Origin: Desmodus rotundus
Taxonomy: Eukaryota > Chordata > Mammalia > Chiroptera > Phyllostomidae
Length of the DNA stretch: 64,000 nt
Assembly: GCF_022682495.2 (NCBI RefSeq)
Contig: NC_071389.1
Location: forward strand, 182,203,556-182,267,555
Direction of reading: 5' to 3'
The position numbers were made by a program, and so were the translations under genes. Below the pieces are notes generated by a model that saw only the letters and a list, made by a program, of their open reading frames with translations, was not told where the DNA came from and ran no database searches. Shown one piece after another: positions 49,430 to 59,670 of the stretch; within the stretch, counting starts at the first letter, position 1, and every line of letters starts with the position of its first letter.

Positions 49430-49765
49430 ATAATCGAGTGGGTAAAATGACTTGTTCTGTGAATATCAGTTAGTTTCTTTCTGCAGCCACCCCTGTCATT
49501 GCCTGATAGGCTTATTTACAAAGTGGCCATGGTGGCAGGGATGGAGGTTATGCATGGGCTCAGTGACATGGACTTCTACTCATTAGAAGACCTGGCTATG
49601 GCCACTGCTGAATGCTCAGTCTGCTAGTAGCAGAGACCTATACTGAGTCCCTGATATGGCATCATTTCCCCAGGGTGATCAGCCAGCTATGCACTGGCAG
49701 GTTGATTACATTGGACCATTTCCATCATAGAAGGGGCAACATTTTGTTCTTACTGGAATAAAAGG
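49430..49765 (+). mobile_element. ERV-L-like pol relic (decayed)
   Basis: Conceptual translation across shifted frames resembles the boundary between the RNase H region and the N-terminal integrase part of ERV-L-type endogenous retrovirus pol. Several in-frame stops (for example TAG at about 49626 and 49727) and truncation at both ends mean it cannot encode a working protein. An ancient genomic fossil; assigned from recollection of the family. Confidence 0.6.
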
Positions 49766-49988
49766 ATAAGAGATGGCAGAACTCTCTCTTATTCTCTTAT
49801 TTCTTATCCTCTTATTCTAAAACATAAGGTGCATTTACTTTATCTTAAGGTATTTAAGTTATAAGACATCAAGAAGAATGAGCATCATCCAAGGAATTTG
49901 TATCTTCTTCTGGAGAAAAGGTTAGTGGTTTTTTTCAGTTGTATGAAAGATAGTTTTATAATATTAGGCAGATAGATGTGTGAACTTG

Positions 49989-50386
49989 TTGTTGTGGACT
50001 AAATGTTTGTGTCTCCCCCCAAATTCATATGTTGGAACTCTACCATCCAATGTGAGGGTAGAGGGAACTCTATCCTTAGTGGTATTTGGTGATGGGGCCT
50101 TTGGGTGGTAATTAGGATTAGACGAGGTCATGAGGGTGAGCTCTCATGAATTGGATTGGTGCCCTTATAAAAGTTACAAGAGATATTGCTTCTCCTTTCC
50201 ACTCTCTGCCATGTAAGGATACAAGAAGTCAGCAGTGTGCAACCGAAAAGAGAGCTGTCACCAGACCTTGACCACACTGGCACTGGGTCTCTGACTTCCA
50301 CCCTCTAGAACTGTGAGAAAAAAATTTCTGTTGTTTATAAACCACCCAGTCTGTGGTACATTTTTATAGCAGCCTGAACTAAGACA
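49989..50386 (+). mobile_element. Solo LTR, MaLR type (MLT/MST-like)
   Basis: TG...CA ends; ATTCATATGTTGGAACTCTA, TGATGGGGCCTTTGGGTGGT, GCCCTTATAAAAGTTACAAG (TATA-like), and CTAGAACTGTGAGAAAAAAA then ACCACCCAGTCTGTGGTACA. No internal region attached. Confidence 0.7.
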
Positions 50387-52825
50387 CTTATTTTTATTTA
50401 GATAGTAGGTATGGTTTAAAGAGATGTGTATGGGTGCCAAGTTACCAAGGGGTGAACTTGTGATGATTGATTTTGTGTCAACTTGGCTAGTTTATGGCAG
50501 CAAGATGTTTGGTCAAACACCAGTCTAAATGTTGCTGTGAAGATGTTTTTTAAGATGTGATTAACATTTAAATTCCATAATGTGGCTGCAGAGCAATGAG
50601 TATAGTAAATTTAATTTTTATTAAAAACTCACATTAGAACATAAGCACACTTATAAACAAATACTCATGGGAAGAGTTCTGGAAATAATGTGCACCAAAC
50701 CAACAGTGACTAGCTCTGGAGAATGGAACAAGGGTTGAGGTGAGGAAAGAGGCATATTTTTCTTCTTTAATTTTATATAATTTCTGTTATTAAATTTTCC
50801 CCCAATCAGGATGTATTTCTTATGTTTGTCCTTTATTCTTGAGGAAGATCCCACTTTTCTTTATTTTGATTTTATTTTCATTAAGAGGGTCAGCGATCAC
50901 ATTTTGGTATGACAAATTTTGTTTCCCAACATTCACCTACAGCTCTATGCTGGAACTAGTGCTGAGCACATCTATTCCCTGGCCATCTTCCCTCCAACCT
51001 GGAGGTTATACAAGTGTAAAGAACAACACTAAAAATGATGTACCTTGTTTGAGATCGCATATTTCACAATAACTACATTTAGTAACATAAATTATTAAAG
51101 ATGTGAGATATTTTGTGAGTAAAAATGGCCTTTTACTGGTAGTGTACTTACAGTGTTGCAAGTTTGGTTCCCTAGGTAGGATACTCTGAGAGCTTAGCAT
51201 GCAGTATATAAAGTGGTGCCCTTGGGATCAAAACTTGTTGAAACATGGAAAAGAAAGCAGAGGGCTAAGTTCAACTGTGATGCACACCAACCATAGTCTC
51301 AGCTGACCCCAGAAGAGCTCTGAAGCTAGAATGGCCCTTCAGAGTTGTCTTACATTGGCCCAAGATGGGCAAGTCTTTAAAAAGATTTTTTTTATTGAAT
51401 ATATTTGACGTAGGTCAAGGCTTTATTTTCCCACATCAACCAGTCATTATATATAGCCACCCTGGAAGGGGGTGTGACTTTGAAGGGGCTGACTGACAGC
51501 TGACGGCTGATTGAGGCAATGCCTACAAGGTGTGAATGCAGGGGTAAGGCTGTCTGCCAACAGTACTCCTTGCCGCTTGGGCATTAAGTCCTTCAGTGAA
51601 GAGCGATCTGGGTGGCACATCACAAAGTCTGCCTCATGTACCCTTCTTATTCTTGGAATCAGCTTCTCAGCATTCAAAGCCTTTCGTGTGTCCTTTTTTT
51701 TCCAGTATGTAATATGTATCAGCATAATAATTTAATGAAGTAAATCATGGGAAATATTTATGTGCTTATTAAGAGCTAGCTATCATTATTATCATAATTA
51801 TTAATATTATTCTCACCTAGCTAGCATATGTCTTAGAAAAAAACATGGTATTATTTGCCAAACTTTATTTTTATTAAGCATGGATAAAAGCTGGTATGAA
51901 TGAAAAAGAATATTGTAACATTTCTTTTGTGCATACATTATATCCAGTTGATCCTGAAAATGTTTCACATTTTAGGTTGTTTTCCTGTGGTTTGAGTATT
52001 AATCCCTTTTTACATGATAAAGGGAATTTTATTCTTCCCATGCTCTTATAAGATATAATTCGGTGTTGTTCAATGATTCCTAAGGAACTCTCTTTCCTGA
52101 TATATTAAGAGAACAGCTAGACCCAGATTTAAAATTCATTCCCTTGACAAGTATGATCCTCTCATAAATCATAACAATAAATGAAAAGCTGGCTTCTCCC
52201 CTAGGAAAAAATAATCATTTGAGACCATTGTATTAATACTGTTGACACTGGGTTTGGACATTTGACTGTTATGCTGATGAAAAATATCTTTTAACTGGGA
52301 AAAATAATACATGCTTACATTTGCCGAGCACACTATAAAGGTCTTCACCTTCTTTATCTCATATTATTGTCTCTCTTTTACAGATGATAAAAATAAGGCT
52401 CAGGGGGGAAGTTGATTAGCATCAAACATGTAATTAAGTGGCAGAGCAGAAATTAGATCCAGCTTAATTTGATTGCAAGATTTATACTTCTCACCATTCC
52501 ATTTTATTGACCTGAAGGACTGATTTGAGACGTTTCTCTCAATTAATCATTTATTGAAAATATACTATTTTCTTAGCACAGTACAGTTTGTGGAGAATAA
52601 AAAATTATAATCCCTTTCTGTGTGTTTACGGTCAAGCTGAGGGATTTTAAGACAATCAAAGGGAATGTTTCCTAAACATTAATTGTTCATTTACCATTTT
52701 CCATTTTTGTTAGTGTACCACATGAAGTATTGGTTCACTCTCTCTAAACTCTGTTCTCCTGAACTTGACTCGTACGCTCAAATCTCTCAACTGTGTTTTT
52801 TAAAAAAGCTTAAAAATAAGACTTA
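50387..52825. other. Intergenic, mostly unassigned
   Basis: An L1M-like tail at 50690-50800. Bases 51420-51730 are GC-richer with open frames on both strands (51447-51725 minus, 51511-51735 plus) but no recognised product. An old MIR/L2-type repeat spans about 52320-52500. No gene. Confidence 0.5.
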
Positions 52826-53036
52826 GTCCTGGCTGGTATGGCTCAGTGGAGTGAGTGTTGGCCTGTGGACTGAAAGGTCACAGGTTGATTCCCAGTCAGA
52901 GCACATGCCTGGGTTGCAGGCCAGATCCTCAGTAGGAGGCGCTCAAAAGTCAACCACACATTGATGTTTCTCTCCCTCTCTTTCTCCTTCCCTCCCCCTC
53001 TGTAAAAATAAATAAATGAAATCTTTAAAAAAAGGT
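52826..53036 (+). mobile_element. Ves-type SINE, full length
   Basis: GTCCTGGCTGGTATGGCTCA, GGTTGATTCCCAGTCAGAGC, a CTCTCCCTCTCTTTCTCCTT block and AAAAATAAATAAATGAAATC tail. Confidence 0.92.
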
Positions 53037-53284
53037 TAAAAAAAAAAGGTGAAGCTGAGATTTAACCATGGTCCTTAAAATAGGATCATTACTTAATTAT
53101 TTCTGCCTATTTTTCTGTTTCCTTTTTTCTTTGTTGGCCACAGAAAACAATTCTCTCTTTTTTGTTTTGTTTTATTTTACAGACATATTAGCATCAAATT
53201 TTCCTCTAATTGATAGTAGCAAATAGTTAATCCTGCATAAGTCACATCTCTGTGATAAATTGAGATAAATATCATGCCTTTTGA

Positions 53285-53770
53285 TATTTATGCTCTTGTG
53301 TGGTATTGTCCTCTTGAATCAGGGCTGGCCCTGCAACCTGCTTTAACCAACAGAATTCAGAAGAAGTGACACTGTGCTTTTTCCAGACCTAGGTCTTAAA
53401 AAGACATAGCAGCTTTCAGTGGGGGAAGACAGCTGCCATGTAATATGTTTATCCTGAGACTCCCATGCTGTGAGCAGTTGTTCTCCACATGGCCTCTTCA
53501 CAAGTCCAAGCTAGCCACATGGAGAGGCCATGTGGAAGAGAACCAAATCCCTGGCCAACTACACCAACTTGCTCGCCTGTGAGTGAGTCCATCTTGGAAG
53601 TAGATTCTCTAATCATAGTTACACCATCCCATCTGATGTCATGTGGAGCAGTGACAAGCTATCCTTGCCAATACTTACCCAAATTGCAGGATTGTAAGCA
53701 AAATAAACAACTTTTTTTTAAGCCACTATTTTTTTGGTGTAGTTTGTCAAATGGCAAGAGATAATTGAAG
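53285..53770 (+). mobile_element. LTR relic, MLT1-like
   Basis: TGTGGTATTGTCCTCTTGAA, AGCCACATGGAGAGGCCATG, GTCATGTGGAGCAGTGACAA, GTAAGCAAAATAAACAACTT (AATAAA) and TTTTTTAAGCCACTATTTTT give the order of an MLT1-type LTR. Diverged. Confidence 0.65.
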
Positions 53771-53930
53771 CACGATCTCTGGGCAAGACTTACTTTCCAT
53801 TTGTAAAATGAATTACTACTTGGATAAGATAATCTATGTAGATTATAAATTCTCTATTAGTGTGTGGTCCACCTTGTTCTATTGATGCTCGACTTCTGCT
53901 TACAATCCTATGTTACTCCTATAGCTTCTT

Positions 53931-54465
53931 TAAAAAATTTTTTTTCTTATTTATTCTATTACAGTTGTCCCAATTTTTCCCCCTTTGCCCTTCTCTGTCC
54001 AGCATTGGCCCCTGCTCCCACAGTCCACCCCCCCACCATTTTCCATGTCCATGGGTCATTCATACATGTTCTTTGACTAATCTCTTCCCCTTCTTTCCAT
54101 CATTCCCCCCACCCCCTTTCCTCTGGCAGCTGTCAGTCTGTTCCCTGTTTCCATGTCTCTGGCTCTGTTTTGCTCGTTAGTTTATTTTGTTCATTAGATT
54201 CCTCTTATAAGTGAGACCATATGGTATTTATCTTTCACCAACTGGCCTATTTCACTTAGCATAACAGTCTCTAGTTCCATCCATGCTGTCTTGAAGGGTA
54301 AGAGTTCCTTCTTCTTTCTTTGTGCTGCATAATATTTCATTGTGTAAATGTACCACAGTTTTTTAATCCATTCATCTACTGATGGGCACTTAGGCTGTTT
54401 CCAACACTTGGCTATTGTAAATAGTGCTGCTATGAACATAGGGGTGCAAAAGTTCTTTTGAATTG
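53931..54465 (-). mobile_element. L1, 5'-truncated insertion with perfect target duplication
   Basis: Antisense L1: poly-T start, TTACAGTTGTCCCAATTTTT, C-rich 3' UTR, then ORF2 tail (ATAAGTGAGACCATATGGTA, GGCCTATTTCACTTAGCATA, ATGAACATAGGGGTGCAAAA). Flanked by TCCTATAGCTTCTT at 53917-53930 and 54466-54479. About 535 bases; clean ends indicate a fairly recent insertion. Confidence 0.93.
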
Positions 54466-54517
54466 TCCTATAGCTTCTTACTTCATACCAATATGTGATC
54501 TTTTTTAAAGCTGTTTT

Positions 54518-54726
54518 TTAAAATTTATTGGTTGATTTTAAAGAGAGAGAGGAAGGGAGGGAGGGAGGGAGGGAGGAAGGGAGAGAGAAAGAGAAAGAGA
54601 TAGATTTATTGTTCCACTTATTTATGTATTCATTGTTGATTCTTACATGTGCCCTGACTGGGGATAGAACCCACAGCTTGGTGTATTGGGACAACACTGT
54701 AACCAATTGAGCTACCCAGCAAGGGC
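54518..54726 (-). mobile_element. Ves-related SINE with expanded GGGA tract, minus orientation
   Basis: TTGGTTGATTTTAAAGAGAG, a (GGGA)n run at about 54553-54582, TGACTGGGGATAGAACCCAC, ending ACCCAGCAAGGGCC. The purine block has expanded into a microsatellite. Confidence 0.85.
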
Positions 54727-56183
54727 CTTGTGAGCTGTCTTGTTGAATTTTAAAAAATTTTTTATACCCAAGTCTCTAACGTGCCACAGTCATTCTAAAT
54801 ACTAATTTTGTCCTCCAGTGTGCTGATACTGCTCTCAGCTTGGTGGTGTGTCCATTTTATGAGCTTGCCTTCTGCTTCATCATTTCCTTCAGCAACCTCA
54901 CAGCTGCATTCTCACAGCTGGACTGGCTGATTCACTATCTTTTTTTTTTTTTTGGCTCTCAGAAAATTTTACTGGCATAGTTTCTAGGATTCAGAATTCT
55001 GAAAACGCCTTTCCCACCATTTTGCGGTTTCTGGATCAAACATACTACTAATGGGTCACTTTTCCAAGACCTAGCATGCCCATTCCTATGAGTTTCTTGT
55101 GAATAATATGTGTTACTATAAAGTTAATCAGAAAAATACCTCTCTTTTTTGGTGGAGTCTTGGCTCAGAATATTTCTGAAGCAATCATCATCAGTTAATT
55201 ATGCCTCAAGACTTCTGTGATAGGAATACGAAACCAGTAATTCTTTTTTCACATCACTTTGAATTCATCTCAGAATATTACAGCACATCTGCTCTCCCTG
55301 AGCTGAATTCATTCCAGAAGGACCATCTTTCTTAGCGAATGTTGTCCAGTCATTTCTGAAGGACCTTTAAGCTTGGAGAGTATTAAAATAATTGATTCTC
55401 AGCATTTTAAAACTACTTTCAATTTTAGCCACTGCTGGCCATCTGTTTATTCACTTCAGAGAGAGTTCCAAACATAGCCTAGAGTCATCATGAGTAATAT
55501 TAACAGGCTCACTGGAGCATGTGCTATAACCCAAGTCTTCCCAGGACTTCAAAATACTTAGAAAAGAACTGCATTCTATGTTAGGGCCCACTTATCCTGT
55601 CTTATAGACGATACAGTCAGAATATCTAGGAGCTAAACATGTTATCTGAGTTAATAACAACCCACAAGTAAAGAGTTGCTATATGGGACAGGTAGTCTGT
55701 AAGTTTAACACAACACAACTTCCCATGACATAAGCTTACTAGTTCCAGGACAGAAGACCGCTGTTTCCCCTCTCCACTAACCCTCCCAAATTGAAAGAAC
55801 ACTAATTGTCACAGGTCCTTTAAATATATGCCTGAAATCATCCTGGGGTAATATGATTTACACAATGTTCTACTTTACTATTATTTTTACTATGCAGCAT
55901 CCCTTCTGTACAGGAACTTCCTATCTACACTTCCAGAGATTCTGATGGGCAACATTTCCCAGGGTCTCAGTCCTTTTGGCCATAGTAATGGCACATGGAG
56001 CAGGCTTGGCTGTTCATAGTAACTTCTTTCTCTAAACACAGCAATTGATTCAGGAGTGGGTCACTGAGCCAACTAGGAACAATCAGAGACTTCATTGACC
56101 TGATTGATGGATGATGGTAGAGAAGATTCTTTGCCAGGTTAGGATGAAGCATGGAAGCACACATAATAATCTTCCTAAGCTTC
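54727..56183. other. Intergenic, nothing assigned
   Basis: A poly-T of 15 at 54939-54953. Otherwise no repeat or coding signal that I recognise. Confidence 0.55.
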
Positions 56184-56197
56184 ACAGAGTCTGTTTC

Positions 56198-56412
56198 TTT
56201 AAAATTTTTTAATAAAGATTTTATTTATTTAATTTTAGAGAAAGGGAGGGAGAATGAGAGGGAGAGAGTCATCAATGTATGGTTGCCTCAGGCACGCCCC
56301 CTGCTGGGGACCTGGCCCGCAACCCAGGCATGTGCCCTGACTGGGAATCGAACCAGTGACCCTTTGGTTCACAGGCTAACACTCAATCCACTGAACCACA
56401 CCAGCCAGGGCA
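56198..56412 (-). mobile_element. Ves-type SINE with perfect target duplication, minus orientation
   Basis: AATAAAGATTTTATTTATTT to CCACACCAGCCAGGGC. Flanked by ACAGAGTCTGTTTC at 56184-56197 and 56413-56426. Low divergence suggests a young copy. Contains a 13/14 CTCF-like core at 56294-56307 on the minus strand. Confidence 0.95.
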
Positions 56413-56540
56413 ACAGAGTCTGTTTCATATTAAGAGAAAACTAACTCAGAGGAGCTGAGTGGAGACACACAGAAAATGAAAGCTGCCGATATTGGTCTGG
56501 CCCCTAGATATAGCCATATTTGAACTTCTCAGACAACCCA

Positions 56541-57060
56541 CAGTAATCCCCTTATCCATGATTTCACTTTCTGCAGTTTCAGTTACCTGTAGACAACAGT
56601 GCTTGGAAAACATTAAATGAAAAATTGCAGAAGTTAACAATTCATACATTTTAAATTGTGCACCGTTCTGAGTAAAGTGATGGCATCTTGTACCGTCCCA
56701 GTCTGTCCTGCCTGGGATGGGAATCATCTCTTTGTCTAGTGTGTGCACACTGTATATACTACCTGCCCATTAGTAATTTTGTACCCAACTTGGTTATTAG
56801 ACCAATTATCATGGTGTCACAGTGTTTGTGTTTAAGTAACCCTTAGTAATGTCACAATTTCATAACTTTTATTATATTTATTACGTGTTCTATCTTATTA
56901 TTAGTTATTGTTAATCTCTTAATGTGCTTAATTTTTAAATTAAACTTTATAATATATGTGTATGTATAGGGAAAACATAGTAGTGTTTAGTATTATCCAT
57001 GGTTTCATCCCCTGGGAGCTTTGGAATGCATCCCTCGCTGATAAGGGTGAGGGCCTACTG
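56541..57060 (+). mobile_element. Tigger-like (Tc1/mariner) non-autonomous DNA transposon
   Basis: Inverted ends CAGTAATCCCCTTATCC and GATAAGGGTGAGGGCCTACTG. Interior GATTTCACTTTCTGCAGTTT, TTAAATTGTGCACCGTTCTG and GTTTAAGTAACCC match my memory of Tigger-derived elements. TA follows the right end. No ORF. Confidence 0.75.
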
Positions 57061-57177
57061 TAGTCATTTGCTCTTTTTCTTAAACTCATTTAAATTGTAT
57101 TTGTTTCAGTTGCAACCAAGAGTTAGAAAATAGCAACTATTTTTTAGGGAAAATTTATGCAACCTTAAAAATAGTTT

Positions 57178-57590
57178 TTTTATCCAGCAATCCCACTTCT
57201 GGGTATATATCCAAAGGAAACAAAACTCAGTATCTTGAAGAGTTATCTATACGCTCATATTCACTGCAGCATTATCGAAATAATTGAGATATGGAAACAA
57301 TGTAAGTGTCTAACAACAGATGAATGTGTTAAGAAAATGTGACACACACACACACACACACCAAAATATTATTCAGCCTTAAAAAAGAAGGAAATGTTGT
57401 CATTTGCAACAACATGGGAGTACTTGGAGGGCATTATCCTGAGTGAAATAAACCCGAGAAAGACAAATAGTGCCTGGTATTACTGGTATGTGGAATCTAA
57501 GGGGAAAGAAAGTCAAACTCATAGAAACAGAGTAGAAAATTGGTTATCCAAAGGGTGGAGAAAATAGGTAGAGGTTAGTAAAAAGGTTTA
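57178..57590 (+). mobile_element. L1 ORF2-end/3' UTR fragment, plus orientation
   Basis: TATCCAGCAATCCCACTTCT, GGGTATATATCCAAAGGAAA, TGCAGCATTATCGAAATAAT, TATTATTCAGCCTTAAAAAA and TGAGTGAAATAAACCCGAGA. A (CA)n of about 10 units at 57341-57361 lies inside. Frames are broken. Confidence 0.85.
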
Positions 57591-58223
57591 AACTTTCAGT
57601 TATATAAAAATAGCTTTCTTTTTGGAAATGTAAATGAAAGTTGTTGAAATTTTAGAACAGAATTTTCATATAATTTGGTAATTTTTCAGAAGATAACAGT
57701 GCGAGAGCTGGAAGTGTTTCTTTCTTTCTTTTAAAATCCAGACAGGAAGAGCCTTGTTTAACAAGATTCTCCACCCTAATCTTCCAAAAAAAAAAAAAAA
57801 AGTACTGCTACCTCCTGGGAATATTTGGACAAAGGGATATAATTGTAGCTTTACACTAGCCTGAAATATGAGGAATATAGGACCCAGAGAAGTAATTGGC
57901 ATTATGGAACGCTGACTAGTGTACCTCTTTATGAACGCTTGTTGGGGATAGGCAATACTGATTTCAAGACATGATGATGATGTGATGAACCCACTGAGCA
58001 TAAGCTATTTTCTGATGGGTGTGTCAGAAGCAGTGGAAAGGGCACTTTTAAGCATAGATGATCAGCTAATGTGCTTTTAGTTCATTTCTAACTGCCAGCT
58101 TTGTAATTGCATGTTTTTAATCTTTACAAAGAAAACTGGCATAATTCTCCAATTTTTCCAAGTTTAAGAATGTCTCCTCCTTTCATTTACTTTTTCCCTT
58201 CCCGCTTTTTTTTAAAGGAATTT
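57591..58223. other. Intergenic, nothing assigned
   Basis: An A-run of 17 at 57785-57801; no gene or family recognised. Confidence 0.55.
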
Positions 58224-58430
58224 AAAAAAATATTTTATTTATTTATTTTTACAGAGAGGGGTAGGGAGGAAAAAAGAGAGAGAGAAACACTGGTATGAGA
58301 AACATTGATTGGTTGCTGCCCTGACTGGGGACCAAACCTGTAACCCAGGCATGTGCCCTGACCAGGAATTGAACTGGTGACCTTTCGCTTTGTGGGTCAA
58401 TGCTCAGCCAACTGAGCCACCCCAATCAGG
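58224..58430 (-). mobile_element. Ves-type SINE, minus orientation
   Basis: AAATATTTTATTTATTTATT, AGAGAGAGAAACACTGGTAT, GACCAGGAATTGAACTGGTG, ending GAGCCACCCCAATCAGGATC. More diverged than most copies. Confidence 0.88.
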
Positions 58431-58499
58431 ATCCCACTTTTTTTACTTGAATATTTTTGTTTAATTTGATTAGCGATTTTCAGTTTAAACTGTCTAGTT

Positions 58500-59670
58500 T
58501 GTTAATTTATTTTTGACAGATAAAAATTGTATATATTTAAGGTATACAACATGGTTATGGTATATACCTAAACTACAAAATGATTAGTACACTCAAACTA
58601 ACATATCCATTAACTCCTGTAGTTACCACTTTTTGTGTGTGTGGTGAGAACACTTGAGACCTATTCTCTTAGTCAGCTTCAAGTATATATACATTATTAT
58701 TAGCTATAGTCACCATACTGTACTGTAGGTCTCCAGAATCTATGCATTTTATAATGGAAAGTTTGTACCCTTTGATCAATGTCTCCCCTGTTCCCCCACC
58801 CCCAGCCTCTAGTAACCACCATTTCGCTCTCTATTACTGTAAGTTTGACTTTTTTAAAAAAAAGATTTAATTTATTTTTTTTTTAGAGACAGGAAGGGAG
58901 GGAGAAAGAGAGGGAGAGAAACATCAATGTATAATTGCCTCTTTCATGCCCCTACTGGGAACCTGGCCTGCAACTGAGGCATGTGCCCTAGACTGGGAAT
59001 GGAACTGGCAACTTTTTGGTTTGCAGGCCAGCACTGAATCCACTGAGTCACACCAGCCAGGTGACATTTTTTTTAAAGATTACAAATGTAAATGAGATCA
59101 TACAATATTTGTCTTCTTTGTCTGGCTTATTTCACTTAGCATAATGTCTTTAGCCATGTCATTGCAAATAGCAGGACTTCCTTTATTTTTAAAAAAAAGG
59201 CTGAATAATATTCCATTATGTTATATATATTTTTTCCTTCCCATTTATCTGTCTATGGACACTTAGATTATTTCCCTATTTTGGCTACTGTGAATAATGC
59301 TGCAATGAACATGGGAATGTAGCTATTTCTTTGAGGTAGTGATTTTATTTCCTTTAGCTATATACCACAAAGAGGGAGTGTTAGATCATATGGTAGCTCT
59401 ATTTTTAAATTTTGAGGAACCTCCAAAGTGTTTTCCATAATGCCTGTACCAATTTATATTCCCACCAATAGTGTACAAGGGTTCCTTCTCTCCACATCCT
59501 CTCCAACACTTATTACCTTTCAACTTTTTGATAACAGGAGTGGAATAGCTTATTGCGGTTTTGATTTTTCATTTCCCTGATGGTTAGTGATGTTGAGCAT
59601 CTTTTCATATACCAGTTGGCCATTTGTATGTCTTCTTTGGAAAAATGTCTATTCAAGTGTGTCTGTATTT
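58500..59670 (-). mobile_element. L1 3' part, minus orientation, split by a SINE
   Basis: Antisense L1 3' UTR (AAGGTATACAACATGGTTAT, ACTATAGTCACCATACTGTA, AGCCTCTAGTAACCACCATT) continuing after the SINE at 58855-59061 into ORF2 (GGCTTATTTCACTTAGCATA, GCTGCAATGAACATGGGAAT, CCACCAATAGTGTACAAGGG, TTTCATATACCAGTTGGCCA). Ends near 59670. Confidence 0.9.
58855..59061 (-). mobile_element. Ves-type SINE nested in L1, minus orientation
   Basis: AAAAGATTTAATTTATTTTT, AACATCAATGTATAATTGCC, GACTGGGAATGGAACTGGCA, ending TCACACCAGCCAGG. TGACTTTTTT/TGACATTTTT on the two sides is a probable target duplication; the L1 resumes right after. Confidence 0.92.
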
